A stretch of DNA of 61,667 nucleotides from a virus. Both the position numbers and the translations under genes were made by a program. Location: IMG/VR virus record IMGVR_UViG_3300020468_000006, positions 1 through 61,667 of that record. The stretch is one strand, 5' to 3'. The notes beneath the pieces are model-generated. The model was not told where the DNA came from, searched no databases, and saw only the letters and a program-made list of their open reading frames with translations. This document shows, one piece after another, positions 55,801 through 61,667 of the stretch. Position 1 is the stretch's first letter, and every line of letters begins with the position of its first letter.

Positions 55801-57276
55801 ACACACTTCACATATGGTAATGGTATTGCACTAGCAGGTTCTGGTGAACTAACTGTAACTCAGTCACAAATTAGCACAGACAATGTAACTGAAGGATCAA
55901 CAAACCTCTTTACTACTGCTGCTAGAACTCGTGGACATATTAGTGTAACTGGAGACTTAGCATACAATGCTTCTACTGGTGTCATCTCTTACACAATCCC
56001 AACAACGATTGCTTCTATATCTAATCATGATACTGGTGATCTAACAGAAGGAACAAATCTATACTACACAGATGAGAGAGTAGATGACAGAGTTAATGCT
56101 CTTATAACTGCAGGTACAGGACTAACTAAGACTTACGATGATGCTTCTAACACATACACACTAGCATTCTCATTCTCTGAGTTTGATACAGACAGTGTTG
56201 TAGAAGGATCAACTAATCTCTTTACTACTGCTGCCAGAACAAGAACACACTTTACATATGGCACAGGTATCACTCACTCTGGTGGTACTCTATCTGTCAC
56301 ACAGGCAGACATTGACACAGACAATATAACTGAAGGTTCATCTAACCTCTTTACAACTGCTGCTAGAACTAGAACTCACTTCACATACGGAACTGGTATT
56401 ACACACAGTAGTGGAACTCTTTCTGTTACTCAATCTGATATTGATACAGACAATGTAACTGAAGGATCTACAAATCTATTCACAACTGCTGCTCGCACTA
56501 GAGGACACATCTCTGTTGGTGGAGACCTAGCATACAATAGTGGCACAGGTGTTATCTCCTTTACTGAGAGAACTGATGCTCAGGTTAATACTCTTGCAGA
56601 TGCAAGAATTACTGCTGCTGATACCGATGATCTATCTGAAGGATCAACCAACCTTTACTACACCAACGCTCGTGCTGATGCTCGTGTCGTTGCAGGTATC
56701 ACTGGAAAACTTGATGCTTCTGCAATCAGCACATTCGGTCTAACACTAGTTGATGACGCTGATGCTGCTGCTGTCATAGCCACTCTTGGACTTGGCACTG
56801 CTGCTGTTACTGCATCAACTGCCTATGCTACTGCTGCACAGGGTACACTTGCTGCATCTGCTACACAACCAGGTGACTTATCAACTGTGGCAACCAGTGG
56901 AGCATACAATGACCTAACTGGCAAACCTACATTATTCTCTGGTGATTATGATGACCTATCTAACAAACCTACATTAGGAACTGCTGCTGCAACTGCAACA
57001 ACTGCCTATGCTACTGCTGCACAAGGTACACTTGCCACTAACGCAGCACCATTAGCATCTCCTACGCTGACAGGTACACCAGCTGCACCAACTGCTGCTC
57101 AAGCAACTAACACAACACAGATTGCTACCACAGCATTTGTCCAGTCTAATTTGACTGCTGCATTACTTCGCACTGCTCTTGGTATTGTATCGGCAGTTAA
57201 CGATGCTGGCTCTGGTCTCGCATCAGGTGAAATGTACTTTAATACTACTTCTAATACTTACGTACTTGTAGCATAA
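49885..57276 (+). CDS. Long tail fibre protein, 2463 aa
   Basis: Residues 1-55 (RLQLRRDGAQQWANVN, LAQGELGIELDTSRIKIGDG, VTPWNSL) match the N-terminal domain of major tropism determinant-type and other receptor-binding phage proteins. An aromatic-rich carbohydrate-binding-like insert lies near 282-340. A duplicated module (TVVTIDDPIFTLGGDTTP and TVVTLDDPIITLGGDTAP, each followed by DRGIEF or DRGVEF and FGWD) occurs at about 563 and 1038. Between and after are dozens of degenerate DGTLDVDNATTI-like beta-helix rungs. Eight TEGSTNLFTTAARTR-type repeats occupy about 1896-2272. The end has LTGKPTL, LSNKPTL and ASPTLTGTPAAPTA elements with IATTAFV, as in many fibres. It should be a trimeric host-recognition fibre. 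Confidence 0.85.
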   Translation: MANRLQLRRDGAQQWANVNAILAQGELGIELDTSRIKIGDGVTPWNSLKYERPLETESNTANTLVKRDADGNFEAGAITASIIGNSATATRLANARSFTLTGDMSGSASFDGSANINITAELNYQPGLPHYDPNNLTAQASYTRLTIDSRGRVVTGDNPTTLAQYGIADAQPADPELQSLADMSGFGIIARTAAGTLSNRQIAVSSGRLLVTNGTGQNGNPVLDLADTPVVVGSYNPVGNLDTPLVSVTTGDETVNTTNFTVDRYGRLTAATTSAIATATQGTEVIAYDAGTSYTRNDKIKNSSDRLYQALLDITSGGGEPTHTDGSDTGSWRYLGSSLAPQKGLASFNQEDFDVTAWNAAGNYEGGFVTIAQAGVDNGQLQNSRVSFADGNTKEDFDLDQELTATTGYRGFNYLNYVKINNTSGSLLFGANNTGDSGAGEIDINVRSYFSDPDITLDGTVAQTLDKTGDGNLIFQTTQNSTSARSLSILATNSGSGDSNIIIQSENDITIAATNVSNRVHVEDYWLQDNVLSTTNATMVLDPNDDDDVTGLVQVRGNLQVDGTTTTVNSTVVTIDDPIFTLGGDTTPVADDNKDRGIEFKYYDSEARVGFFGWDEDYADSNIWSSTGGYRLLYNATNTSEVFSGTDAPLIAGNLRLTTNTGSTWKTPTTGTLVVTGGVGISENINVGGTSHLNGNVEIDGTVDIDANFAVRNNTTDKFTIASATGNTVIEGTVDIQLATTITDGLLIQADDKKFEVQTAGGTSVFDIDTDNGNTHTDGTLDVDSGVTFNSTLDVDNNVTLNAELDVDGNSLFHNNITLDTTGKNFKITNGSADKFTVLSTNGNTDIRGTLDVGSAVVFENNFNANGNNTTIGNANTDVFTVNSVTTFTDNITVNGDVDFDTNLNVDGHADFNTTVIIDGQTTIYDSVIIQSDNEVFNVNNAAAQTQFSIDSDNGNTVIGRAGLGTASVGLLTVHGDTLLNRDLVVDGNTTIGDANTDTLTVNSESTFNADVTIAGSNNFQVTGNAIVDGNLTVHGTTTTVNSTVVTLDDPIITLGGDTAPANDDGKDRGVEFRYYSGSAKLGWFGWDNNIGRFALFNDATNSSEVFSGTRSGIDAGSIKLFDTTNATTSSTGTLIVGGGAGIGLDLYVGDDLNVADDASIGGNLDVTGTFDVTNDLAVNTSKMTVASATGNTVIQGSLQVDQGVTLGDAAGDNHTITGTVTFNQAITSTDITADNIQIGVSGATEIDTTSGNLVLDSAGGTIHITDHADIDGNLNVDGNQQLDGTLTVDSTSTFKDHVSIEDNKYLKLGDDSDYSIGFVTAISAVWENVGTGATQKITQAPGITLQDGSGNKFFKAGSSDTGLYHVGSQKLATTSGGVTVTGLTTTDTLLVNTTSTFSGAITSTDITADNIQIGVSGSSEVDTASGALTLDSATGETIVDDNLTINGTLDVDALTTITDALTVKADNKLVSFQTAAGATVFSVDTDNGNTDIQGTLNVEGATTIDDTFNVTQATDLDSTLNVDGVATFQNNVVLNADNKEFAIQLDDGTDKFTVQSATGNTDIQGTLDVNGATNVTNTLGVTGLTSLTNNTNPTSLSGNAALMVTAGGATVDEDVYIGSDLFLGPNAGTTITLNGGSGNADFGGTLDVAGQTTLSTIDATSLTTSSGLTIGGSIAVNSTKFTVAGATGNTAVDGTLDVNNATTITDTLNVTNNVDFDAALNVDGTTTLNDALTQNSTSLFKDNVVLRGSTKTLKLQNGSGTDKITLNSTSGAATITGLTTTNSLDVTTNTTIGGTLGVTGQITGNVTGALTGNADTASLVDVTDTTSSNLTYYPTFVSTNTGNTEVRTDSTNLTYNPSTNRLTVTNFRSTTDFEVQGNLTITGNIAYNQSEVGSIANHDTDALTEGSTNLYFTNERVDDRVDALITGGTGITATYDDAGNILTLSTTQADINTDNVTEGTTNLFTTAARTRTHFTYGNGIALAGSGELTVTQSQISTDNVTEGSTNLFTTAARTRGHISVTGDLAYNASTGVISYTIPTTIASISNHDTGDLTEGTNLYYTDERVDDRVNALITAGTGLTKTYDDASNTYTLAFSFSEFDTDSVVEGSTNLFTTAARTRTHFTYGTGITHSGGTLSVTQADIDTDNITEGSSNLFTTAARTRTHFTYGTGITHSSGTLSVTQSDIDTDNVTEGSTNLFTTAARTRGHISVGGDLAYNSGTGVISFTERTDAQVNTLADARITAADTDDLSEGSTNLYYTNARADARVVAGITGKLDASAISTFGLTLVDDADAAAVIATLGLGTAAVTASTAYATAAQGTLAASATQPGDLSTVATSGAYNDLTGKPTLFSGDYDDLSNKPTLGTAAATATTAYATAAQGTLATNAAPLASPTLTGTPAAPTAAQATNTTQIATTAFVQSNLTAALLRTALGIVSAVNDAGSGLASGEMYFNTTSNTYVLVA
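50728..50905 (+). other. Carbohydrate-binding-like insert in the tail fibre
   Basis: The stretch AYDAGTSYTRNDKIKNS, LYQALLDITSGGGEPTHTDG and GSWRYLG matches the two aromatic modules in the giant protein (PTH, TDG and a final Trp). It interrupts the repeat part of the fibre and could bind host glycans. Confidence 0.5.
51550..53350 (+). repeat. Duplicated fibre module (copies at 51550-51965 and 52970-53350)
   Basis: Both copies contain GTTTTVNSTVVT, DDPI, TLGGDT, FGWD, SEVFSG and a final GTLVVTGGVGI or GTLIVGGGAGI, over about 125 residues. They are separated by about 335 residues of beta-helix-like rungs. A tandem duplication with later divergence explains the pattern. Confidence 0.75.
55560..56705 (+). 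repeat. Eight tandem TEGSTNLFTTAARTR-type repeats in the tail fibre
   Basis: Units of about 40-55 residues carry TD-x-V-TEGSTNL followed by FTTAARTRTHFTYG or YYTDERVDDRV. Two adjacent copies (HFTYGTGITHSGGTLSVTQ and HFTYGTGITHSSGTLSVTQ) are nearly identical, which implies recent duplication or gene conversion and makes copy number variable in principle. Confidence 0.8.
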
Positions 57277-58076
57277 TGGCACAACCAAACTCAAAAGCAA
57301 CCCTTAAAGAATACTGTTTACGTAGATTAGGTAAACCAGTATTAGAGATCAACGTATCTGATGATCAAATCGATGATGCTATCGATTATGGAATACAAAA
57401 ATTCCAACAGTATCATTATGATGGTGCTGAGAGAGTTTATCTTAAACACCTATTTACAGCAGCTGAGATCGCTGCAGGTAAACAAACAGATAGTACTACA
57501 GGTGTAGATGGTACTACAGCATGGGGTGAGCAAACAAACTATCTTTCTATACCAGATCATATACTAGCGGTAGAAGGTCTCTTTGCATTTACTGACAAAG
57601 GAACTAGAAATATGTTTGACATTCGTTATCAGATCAGACTAAATGATCTATACGATTTTACATCAACACAGTTCTATCATTACTTTATGATTCAGTCACA
57701 CTTAGAAAGTATTGACTGGTTATTAGAAGGTATGAAACCAGTAAGATATTCGCAGGTACAGAATAGATTACATATAGATTTTGACTGGACAGAAGATTCC
57801 CTAGCAGATCAGTATGTTGTTATCAAAGCATGGAGAGCATTAGATCCAACTACATGGACAGAGATATACAATCAGATGTGGTTAAAAGATTATTGTTCTG
57901 CAAAAATTAAGAAGCAGTGGGGACAGAATATGACCAAGTTCCAGAACGTTCAGATGCCAGGTGGAGTAACTCTTAACGGTGAAATGATATACAATGATGC
58001 AGTAGAAGAGTTAAAAATCTTAGATGAGTCCCTACGTAATACATGGGAAACTCCTCCACTAGACATGATAGGATGA
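57276..58076 (+). CDS. gp13: Neck protein gp13 (head completion)
   Basis: The 266-residue protein begins MAQPNSKATLKEYCLRRLGK, then VSDDQIDDAIDYGIQKFQQY with later FYHYFMIQSHLESIDWLLEG and YSQVQNRLHIDFDW, all typical of T4-like gp13 (309 residues in T4). In T4, gp13 and gp14 form the neck complex that closes the filled head and joins it to the tail. The ATG overlaps the fibre stop by one base. gp14 follows after one base, as expected for this operon. Confidence 0.9.
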   Translation: MAQPNSKATLKEYCLRRLGKPVLEINVSDDQIDDAIDYGIQKFQQYHYDGAERVYLKHLFTAAEIAAGKQTDSTTGVDGTTAWGEQTNYLSIPDHILAVEGLFAFTDKGTRNMFDIRYQIRLNDLYDFTSTQFYHYFMIQSHLESIDWLLEGMKPVRYSQVQNRLHIDFDWTEDSLADQYVVIKAWRALDPTTWTEIYNQMWLKDYCSAKIKKQWGQNMTKFQNVQMPGGVTLNGEMIYNDAVEELKILDESLRNTWETPPLDMIG

Positions 58077-58077
58077 T

Positions 58078-58953
58078 ATGGCACTTAACACTTATTTTTC
58101 ACAAGGAACTACAGGTGAGCAAGGTCTTACCCAAGATCTAGTTGACGAACAAATTAAGATGTTTGGGAAGAATGTGTTTTACATTCCTAGAACATTAGTA
58201 AAAGAAGATGGAGTATTTGGTGAAGATACCCTATCCAAGTTTGAGGGTGCATTCGAAGTAGAAGTTTATATCGAAGACTCAGGTGGGTTTCGTGGTGATG
58301 GAGATATCTTTAGTAAGTTTGGTGTGCAAATATCTGATCAGGTTACTCTGGTTATGTCACGAAGAAGATTTACTGCTGCTGTAGATGATAACGCACAGTT
58401 AATTGTAGAAGGTAGACCTAACGAAGGTGATCTAATTCATATACCATTAGCAAACAAAACATTCGAAATACAATTCGTAGAGCATGAACAACCTTTCTAT
58501 CAGTTAGGTAGTTTATATGTTTGGGGATTACGCTGTGAGTTGTTCCAGTACAGCGACGAGGATATCGATACTGGTGTTGCTGCAGTAGATGCTATAGAAG
58601 CAAACTTTGCAAATGCAATAGCAGTAAACCTAGTTGCAGGTGGTACAGGTACATTCTCAGTGGGAGAGATTATCACTGGTGGTACATCTAATGTATCTGC
58701 TGAGGTTAAGTCCTTTGATGCAGCAACACAACAGATACAGGTATACAATCGTACAGGCATCTTTACGGTGCCTGAGACCCTCACAGGGCAGACTTCAGGG
58801 GCAGCTTGGACAACTGCTACATATAATACAATAAATAATGTTAACAGTGAGTTTGATATCAATGCAACAGTTGAGACTCAAGCAGATGCTGTTGTTGATT
58901 TCACACAAGGTAATCCCTTTGGTGAATTTGGAAATAAAGGGAGTAGCATCTAA
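58078..58953 (+). CDS. gp14: Neck protein gp14
   Basis: The first 170 residues (MALNTYFSQGTTGEQGLTQD, VDEQIKMFGKNVFYIPRTLV, FEVEVYIEDSGGF) are characteristic of T4-like gp14, which with gp13 and Whiskers forms the neck. At 291 residues it is longer than T4 gp14 (256). The extra length is at about 187-265, where two GxxTSGA-type beta motifs (IITGGTSNVSAEVKSF and TLTGQTSGAAWTTA) shared with the baseplate proteins are inserted. The C-terminus FGEFGNKGSSI is again typical of gp14. It overlaps gp15 by one base. Confidence 0.9.
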   Translation: MALNTYFSQGTTGEQGLTQDLVDEQIKMFGKNVFYIPRTLVKEDGVFGEDTLSKFEGAFEVEVYIEDSGGFRGDGDIFSKFGVQISDQVTLVMSRRRFTAAVDDNAQLIVEGRPNEGDLIHIPLANKTFEIQFVEHEQPFYQLGSLYVWGLRCELFQYSDEDIDTGVAAVDAIEANFANAIAVNLVAGGTGTFSVGEIITGGTSNVSAEVKSFDAATQQIQVYNRTGIFTVPETLTGQTSGAAWTTATYNTINNVNSEFDINATVETQADAVVDFTQGNPFGEFGNKGSSI

Positions 58954-59993
58954 TGCTTGGCACATACAGTTATCATGAGATAATAAAGAAGACAGTTGTC
59001 GGTTTCGGTACACTGTTTAATAATATAGAACTTAGACGCACATCTGGTTCTAAAACTGAGGTGATGAAAGTTCCCCTAGCATATGGTCCTAAGCAAAAGT
59101 TTCTTGCTAGACTACAACAGTTAGGAGATCTAAGTACTAAGAATCAGGTACAGATCACCCTACCTCGTATATCATTTGAGATTACAGGTATTCAGTATGA
59201 TGCAACAAGGAAGGTTGCACCCACTCAGTACATAAGACACACTAGTGGTACTACTACTAACAAAGGTTTTATGCCTATACCATATAATGTAAACTTTGAG
59301 TTAGCAATTCTTGCCAAGAATCAGGATGATTCACTTCAGATCCTTGAGCAAATTTTACCATTCTTCCAACCAAGTTTTAATATTACGATGAACTTGGTTC
59401 CTTCTTTAGGTGAGAAAAGAGACTATCCTATCACTCTAACTGATGTCGCTTATGATGATCAGTATGAAGGTGATTATGATACTCGTAGAACTTTGATTTA
59501 CACTTTGCAATTTATTGCAAAAACCTATCTTTACGGTCCTGTATTGGACAAGTCAGGAGAGGTTATCAAGAAGTCTATCGTGGACTACTCAACAGACAGT
59601 GCTCGTACTGCTCCAAGAGAAGTCAGATATACTGCTACACCTAGATCACTTGTTGATAGAACAGGTGATGCTGTAACTACACTCTCTAATAGTATAGATC
59701 TTAACGATGGAATCTTCGAGGTTGCATCAGTAGCAGATCTAGTAGTTGGAGATGAGTTCCAAGTCGATACCGAGGTTATGCACATCACTCGTATAGTAGG
59801 TACTACATTACACGTTAGTCGTGGATATAATCAGAGTACTATTGCTACACATACAGGTGGTGCAGGATTACTTAAGATCGATGCTGCAGACAATACACTT
59901 GTAGAATCAGACGATGACTTTGGTTTTAATGAATTGTATTCTGAGTTCACCGATGGAAAATCAAGAAACCCAACCACAGGATCCGATGAATAA
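58953..59993 (+). CDS. gp15: Tail sheath stabilizer / tail completion protein gp15
   Basis: MLGTYSYHEIIKKTVVGFGT and LFNNIELRR, then PLAYGPKQKFLARL and LPRISFEITGIQYDATRK, identify gp15, the hexameric ring that terminates the tail and accepts the neck. The core (about residues 1-215) matches T4 gp15 (272 residues). An added C-terminal segment at about 256-310 carries a phage beta module (VASVADLVVGDEFQVDTEVM, HVSRGYNQST) also seen in the glycine-rich and giant proteins. The last eight bases overlap the start of gp16. Confidence 0.9.
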   Translation: MLGTYSYHEIIKKTVVGFGTLFNNIELRRTSGSKTEVMKVPLAYGPKQKFLARLQQLGDLSTKNQVQITLPRISFEITGIQYDATRKVAPTQYIRHTSGTTTNKGFMPIPYNVNFELAILAKNQDDSLQILEQILPFFQPSFNITMNLVPSLGEKRDYPITLTDVAYDDQYEGDYDTRRTLIYTLQFIAKTYLYGPVLDKSGEVIKKSIVDYSTDSARTAPREVRYTATPRSLVDRTGDAVTTLSNSIDLNDGIFEVASVADLVVGDEFQVDTEVMHITRIVGTTLHVSRGYNQSTIATHTGGAGLLKIDAADNTLVESDDDFGFNELYSEFTDGKSRNPTTGSDE

Positions 59994-60390
59994 ATTTGAT
60001 GGGATTGAGGATGCTCTCAATGTAGAAGCATCTATCATACCAAAAGAAGAAGTTAAACCTGTCGTTAAGATAGATAACTCCAAAGATCTTAAACAGGACT
60101 ATGAATATTCTCGTGGTCAACTTTATAATCTTATTGAGAAAGGTCAAGAAGCAATTAGTGGTATCATGGATGTCGCTAATCAATCTGATCAACCTAGAGC
60201 ATATGAAGTCGCAGGACAACTTATCAAACACGTCGGTGATGTGGCAGATAAACTAGTTGATTTGCAGAAAAAAGTAAACGATATAGAAAATCCTAAAGCA
60301 AGTAAGACACAAGAAGTTACTAACAATACTATGTTCGTTGGTAGTACTAGTGACCTTGCAAAGTTTCTAAAGAAGAAACAAGATAAATAA
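59986..60390 (+). CDS. gp16: Terminase small subunit gp16
   Basis: The 134-residue product (MNKFDGIEDALNVEASIIP, DYEYSRGQLYNLIEKGQEAI, RAYEVAGQLIKHVGDVADKL, NTMFVGSTSDLAKFL) is a close match to cyanophage gp16, the DNA-recognition subunit of the packaging terminase (T4: 164 residues). The C-terminal FVGSTSDLAKFL motif is conserved in marine homologues. I choose ATG 59986, which has AGGA eight bases upstream, over in-frame ATGs at 59953 and 59914 that only extend into gp15. gp17 is expected further downstream. Confidence 0.85.
   Translation: MNKFDGIEDALNVEASIIPKEEVKPVVKIDNSKDLKQDYEYSRGQLYNLIEKGQEAISGIMDVANQSDQPRAYEVAGQLIKHVGDVADKLVDLQKKVNDIENPKASKTQEVTNNTMFVGSTSDLAKFLKKKQDK
60383..60389 (+). 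promoter_or_regulatory. Late promoter ATAAATA at the end of gp16
   Basis: ATAAATA overlaps the TAA stop of gp16 (60388-60390), 34 bases before the next ATG. The leader that follows contains the inverted repeat TAGGTA-A-TACCTA (60400-60412) and a good Shine-Dalgarno AGAGAGG six bases before the start. Confidence 0.55.
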
Positions 60391-60423
60391 CACTGTAGAT
60401 AGGTAATACCTAGAGAGGCAACA

Positions 60424-60969
60424 ATGTCAGTTTTAAATGTATTAGATACCCAAACAATCTCTGCTAATGGCAGTGGTTTTATTGTGGTGAAAACAGGAGT
60501 GCTCAGAGCATTCTGCACAGCAGCATCAACTATAAAAGTTGACGCAGGTCCTGCAATCGTACTTGCAGCAGGTGAAGCAATATTAATTTATTGTGGTAAA
60601 CCAAAGCATGCAAAGATCGCTGCAGCTACCGATGCTAACCCAACAGTCTTGACCATATCAGGATTCTCTGGTGGTGGTCGTCATACATTTAGTGCTGATG
60701 ATTATATCGAAACTGTAGATGGTGGTGACACTGATGGTTTCGTTGCTGCATTCGAATCTGCTGCTAGTGCAGGTAAAAAGGTTGCATCTGCAACTGGAAG
60801 TACCATCACTACAGATATAGATGCATCTGCTGCATCTGGTGATTATGCATTATCTGCTGCTGATTCTACTGCAGGAAATATTCCTCAAGTATCAAGAGCA
60901 GTTAAACTTACCGCAGGAGCTGGATCTGGTGGTGTAGTCATTGAGCAAGTCCAGATAGTAGGGGGTTAA
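60424..60969 (+). CDS. Hypothetical virion-type protein, 181 aa
   Basis: The gene has a strong ribosome binding site (AGAGAGG) and its own late promoter, which suggests high expression. The sequence is Ala/Ser/Gly/Thr-rich and predicted beta: an N-terminal jellyroll-like part (ISANGSGFIVVKTGVLRAFC, IVLAAGEAILIYCG), then a DDYIETVDGGDTDGF loop and a C-terminal VSRAVKLTAG strand ending IEQVQIVGG. I do not recognise a family. Its position after gp16 and its expression signals make a head decoration or other abundant virion protein plausible, but this is inference. Confidence 0.65.
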   Translation: MSVLNVLDTQTISANGSGFIVVKTGVLRAFCTAASTIKVDAGPAIVLAAGEAILIYCGKPKHAKIAAATDANPTVLTISGFSGGGRHTFSADDYIETVDGGDTDGFVAAFESAASAGKKVASATGSTITTDIDASAASGDYALSAADSTAGNIPQVSRAVKLTAGAGSGGVVIEQVQIVGG

Positions 60970-60975
60970 GTTGGA

Positions 60976-61667
60976 ATGCCCGCAGTCTCCAAAAAACAAC
61001 AACGATTCTTCGGGATGGTTAGACAAGCTCAAAAGGAGGGTCAAGCGAAAGCTGCCTCACCTGAGGTTGCCAGAGTTGCTTCCAGCATAAAGAAAAAAGA
61101 TGCAAAAGACTTCGCATCCACTAAACATAAAGGGTTACCCATGAAAAAAGAATCTGCAATCAGTGAGGAAGGTTACGACAAGATGCGTGACAAGAAACTT
61201 GAGCGTGGAGAATGGAAAGGTGGTAAGTCCAATTACAAAGCACCTTACGAAACTGATAAGCAAAGATCAGAACGTATGAAAAAATCAGCAGCAAATTCCA
61301 TGAAAGCATTAAACATTGTCAAAGATGCCATTCGTAAGAAGCACGGTAAAGGTGCTATTATGGGTGAAGAGAATCTTTCTGAACTAGATAAAAAGACACT
61401 AGGAAGTTATGTTAGAAAGTCTTCTGCTAGTATGGCAGGTGCTGCAATCGATAATGATATGAAAAAGGTTGGTAAAAGATACTCTGGTATCCAGAAAGCA
61501 ACTAAGAAGATGGCAGAGCATCATGAGAAAGATGAGAATGGCAAAGTTATAGAGCATGAGGTGGAAGATACTACACCCAGTTCAGTAGAAGAAGCAGCGT
61601 ACACAGGACCTAACAAAGAAGATAGAAAGCAAATAAAGAAAATGGATAAACCTAGTTATGCTAAGAA
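60976..61667 (+). CDS. Basic protein, DUF3008-like N-terminus, 3' truncated
   Basis: A frame opens at ATG 60976 and runs without stop for 230 codons to the window end. It begins MPAVSKKQQRFFGMVRQAQK, followed by ASPEVARVASSIKKKDAKDF and a TKHKGLP motif. This is the conserved start of a small phage family I believe is called DUF3008, normally about 60-80 residues. Here it continues into a long Lys/Glu-rich, mostly helical region (SERMKKSAANSMKALNIVKD, GSYVRKSSASMAGAA). It could be a DNA-binding or scaffold-like protein next to the packaging genes. The family name and function are uncertain and the C-terminus is not visible. Confidence 0.6.
   Translation, partial: MPAVSKKQQRFFGMVRQAQKEGQAKAASPEVARVASSIKKKDAKDFASTKHKGLPMKKESAISEEGYDKMRDKKLERGEWKGGKSNYKAPYETDKQRSERMKKSAANSMKALNIVKDAIRKKHGKGAIMGEENLSELDKKTLGSYVRKSSASMAGAAIDNDMKKVGKRYSGIQKATKKMAEHHEKDENGKVIEHEVEDTTPSSVEEAAYTGPNKEDRKQIKKMDKPSYAK

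Noticed and set aside
58831-58837. ATAAATA inside gp14 as promoter for gp15
   Set aside because: It is inside coding sequence, 115 bases from gp15, in an Asn-rich stretch; chance is more likely.
59914-59985. Upstream ATGs for gp16
   Set aside because: They lie within gp15, and the ATG at 59986 has a better ribosome binding site and a start like that of related gp16 proteins.

Overview
The window is one block of late structural genes from a marine T4-like myovirus, most probably a cyanophage. Every credible gene is on the + strand, and most neighbours abut or overlap by a few bases. The gene order follows the T4 baseplate, neck and packaging scheme: gp25, gp6, a gp7-position giant, gp8, a DUF4815 protein, a long fibre, gp13, gp14, gp15, gp16. 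The host is inferred from the gene order, from the cyanophage-style gp16 and DUF4815 proteins and from the late-promoter motif ATAAATA. No photosynthesis gene is present in the window to confirm it.

Region 1 (1-2400) starts inside a 2OG-Fe(II) oxygenase-like gene. A 320-base intergenic stretch follows, with a near-perfect sigma-70 promoter, a palindrome of two DnaA-box-like 9-mers and an array of TAATTGCCT repeats. After it come several small genes, an NlpC/P60-type hydrolase and an AbrB-like protein. Region 2 (2389-7131) holds a cysteine-rich 1255-residue structural protein, a PAAR-like putative spike tip and two small proteins. Region 3 (7180-9699) encodes baseplate wedge proteins gp25 and gp6.

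Region 4 (9703-35445) is a single uninterrupted 8580-codon gene in the gp7 position. It is a mosaic of short beta repeats (GxGY type), a YHYH-like domain, a propeller-like stretch, two LamG-like domains, carbohydrate-binding-like modules, seven copies of a roughly 160-residue helical module, 18 copies of a TFTC...YPR beta repeat, and a C-terminal Ig-like domain.

Region 5 (35453-49884) holds a YHYH plus Ig protein, a fibre-like protein ending in a domain with all four type-1 copper ligands, a glycine-rich structural protein, gp8, the 2455-residue DUF4815 protein and two small coiled-coil proteins. Region 6 (49885-57276) is a 2463-residue tail fibre with a receptor-binding-type N-terminus and long tandem repeats. 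Region 7 (57276-61667) carries neck proteins gp13, gp14 and gp15, the small terminase gp16, an unknown protein, and a basic protein cut by the window end.

Together these genes build the cell-puncturing spike, baseplate wedge, host-contact fibres and neck. Transcription probably comes from ATAAATA late promoters, several of which overlap the stop codon of the upstream gene. The most unusual features are the giant gp7-position protein with its layered repeats, the cupredoxin-like fibre terminus, and the regulatory stretch at 640-780.
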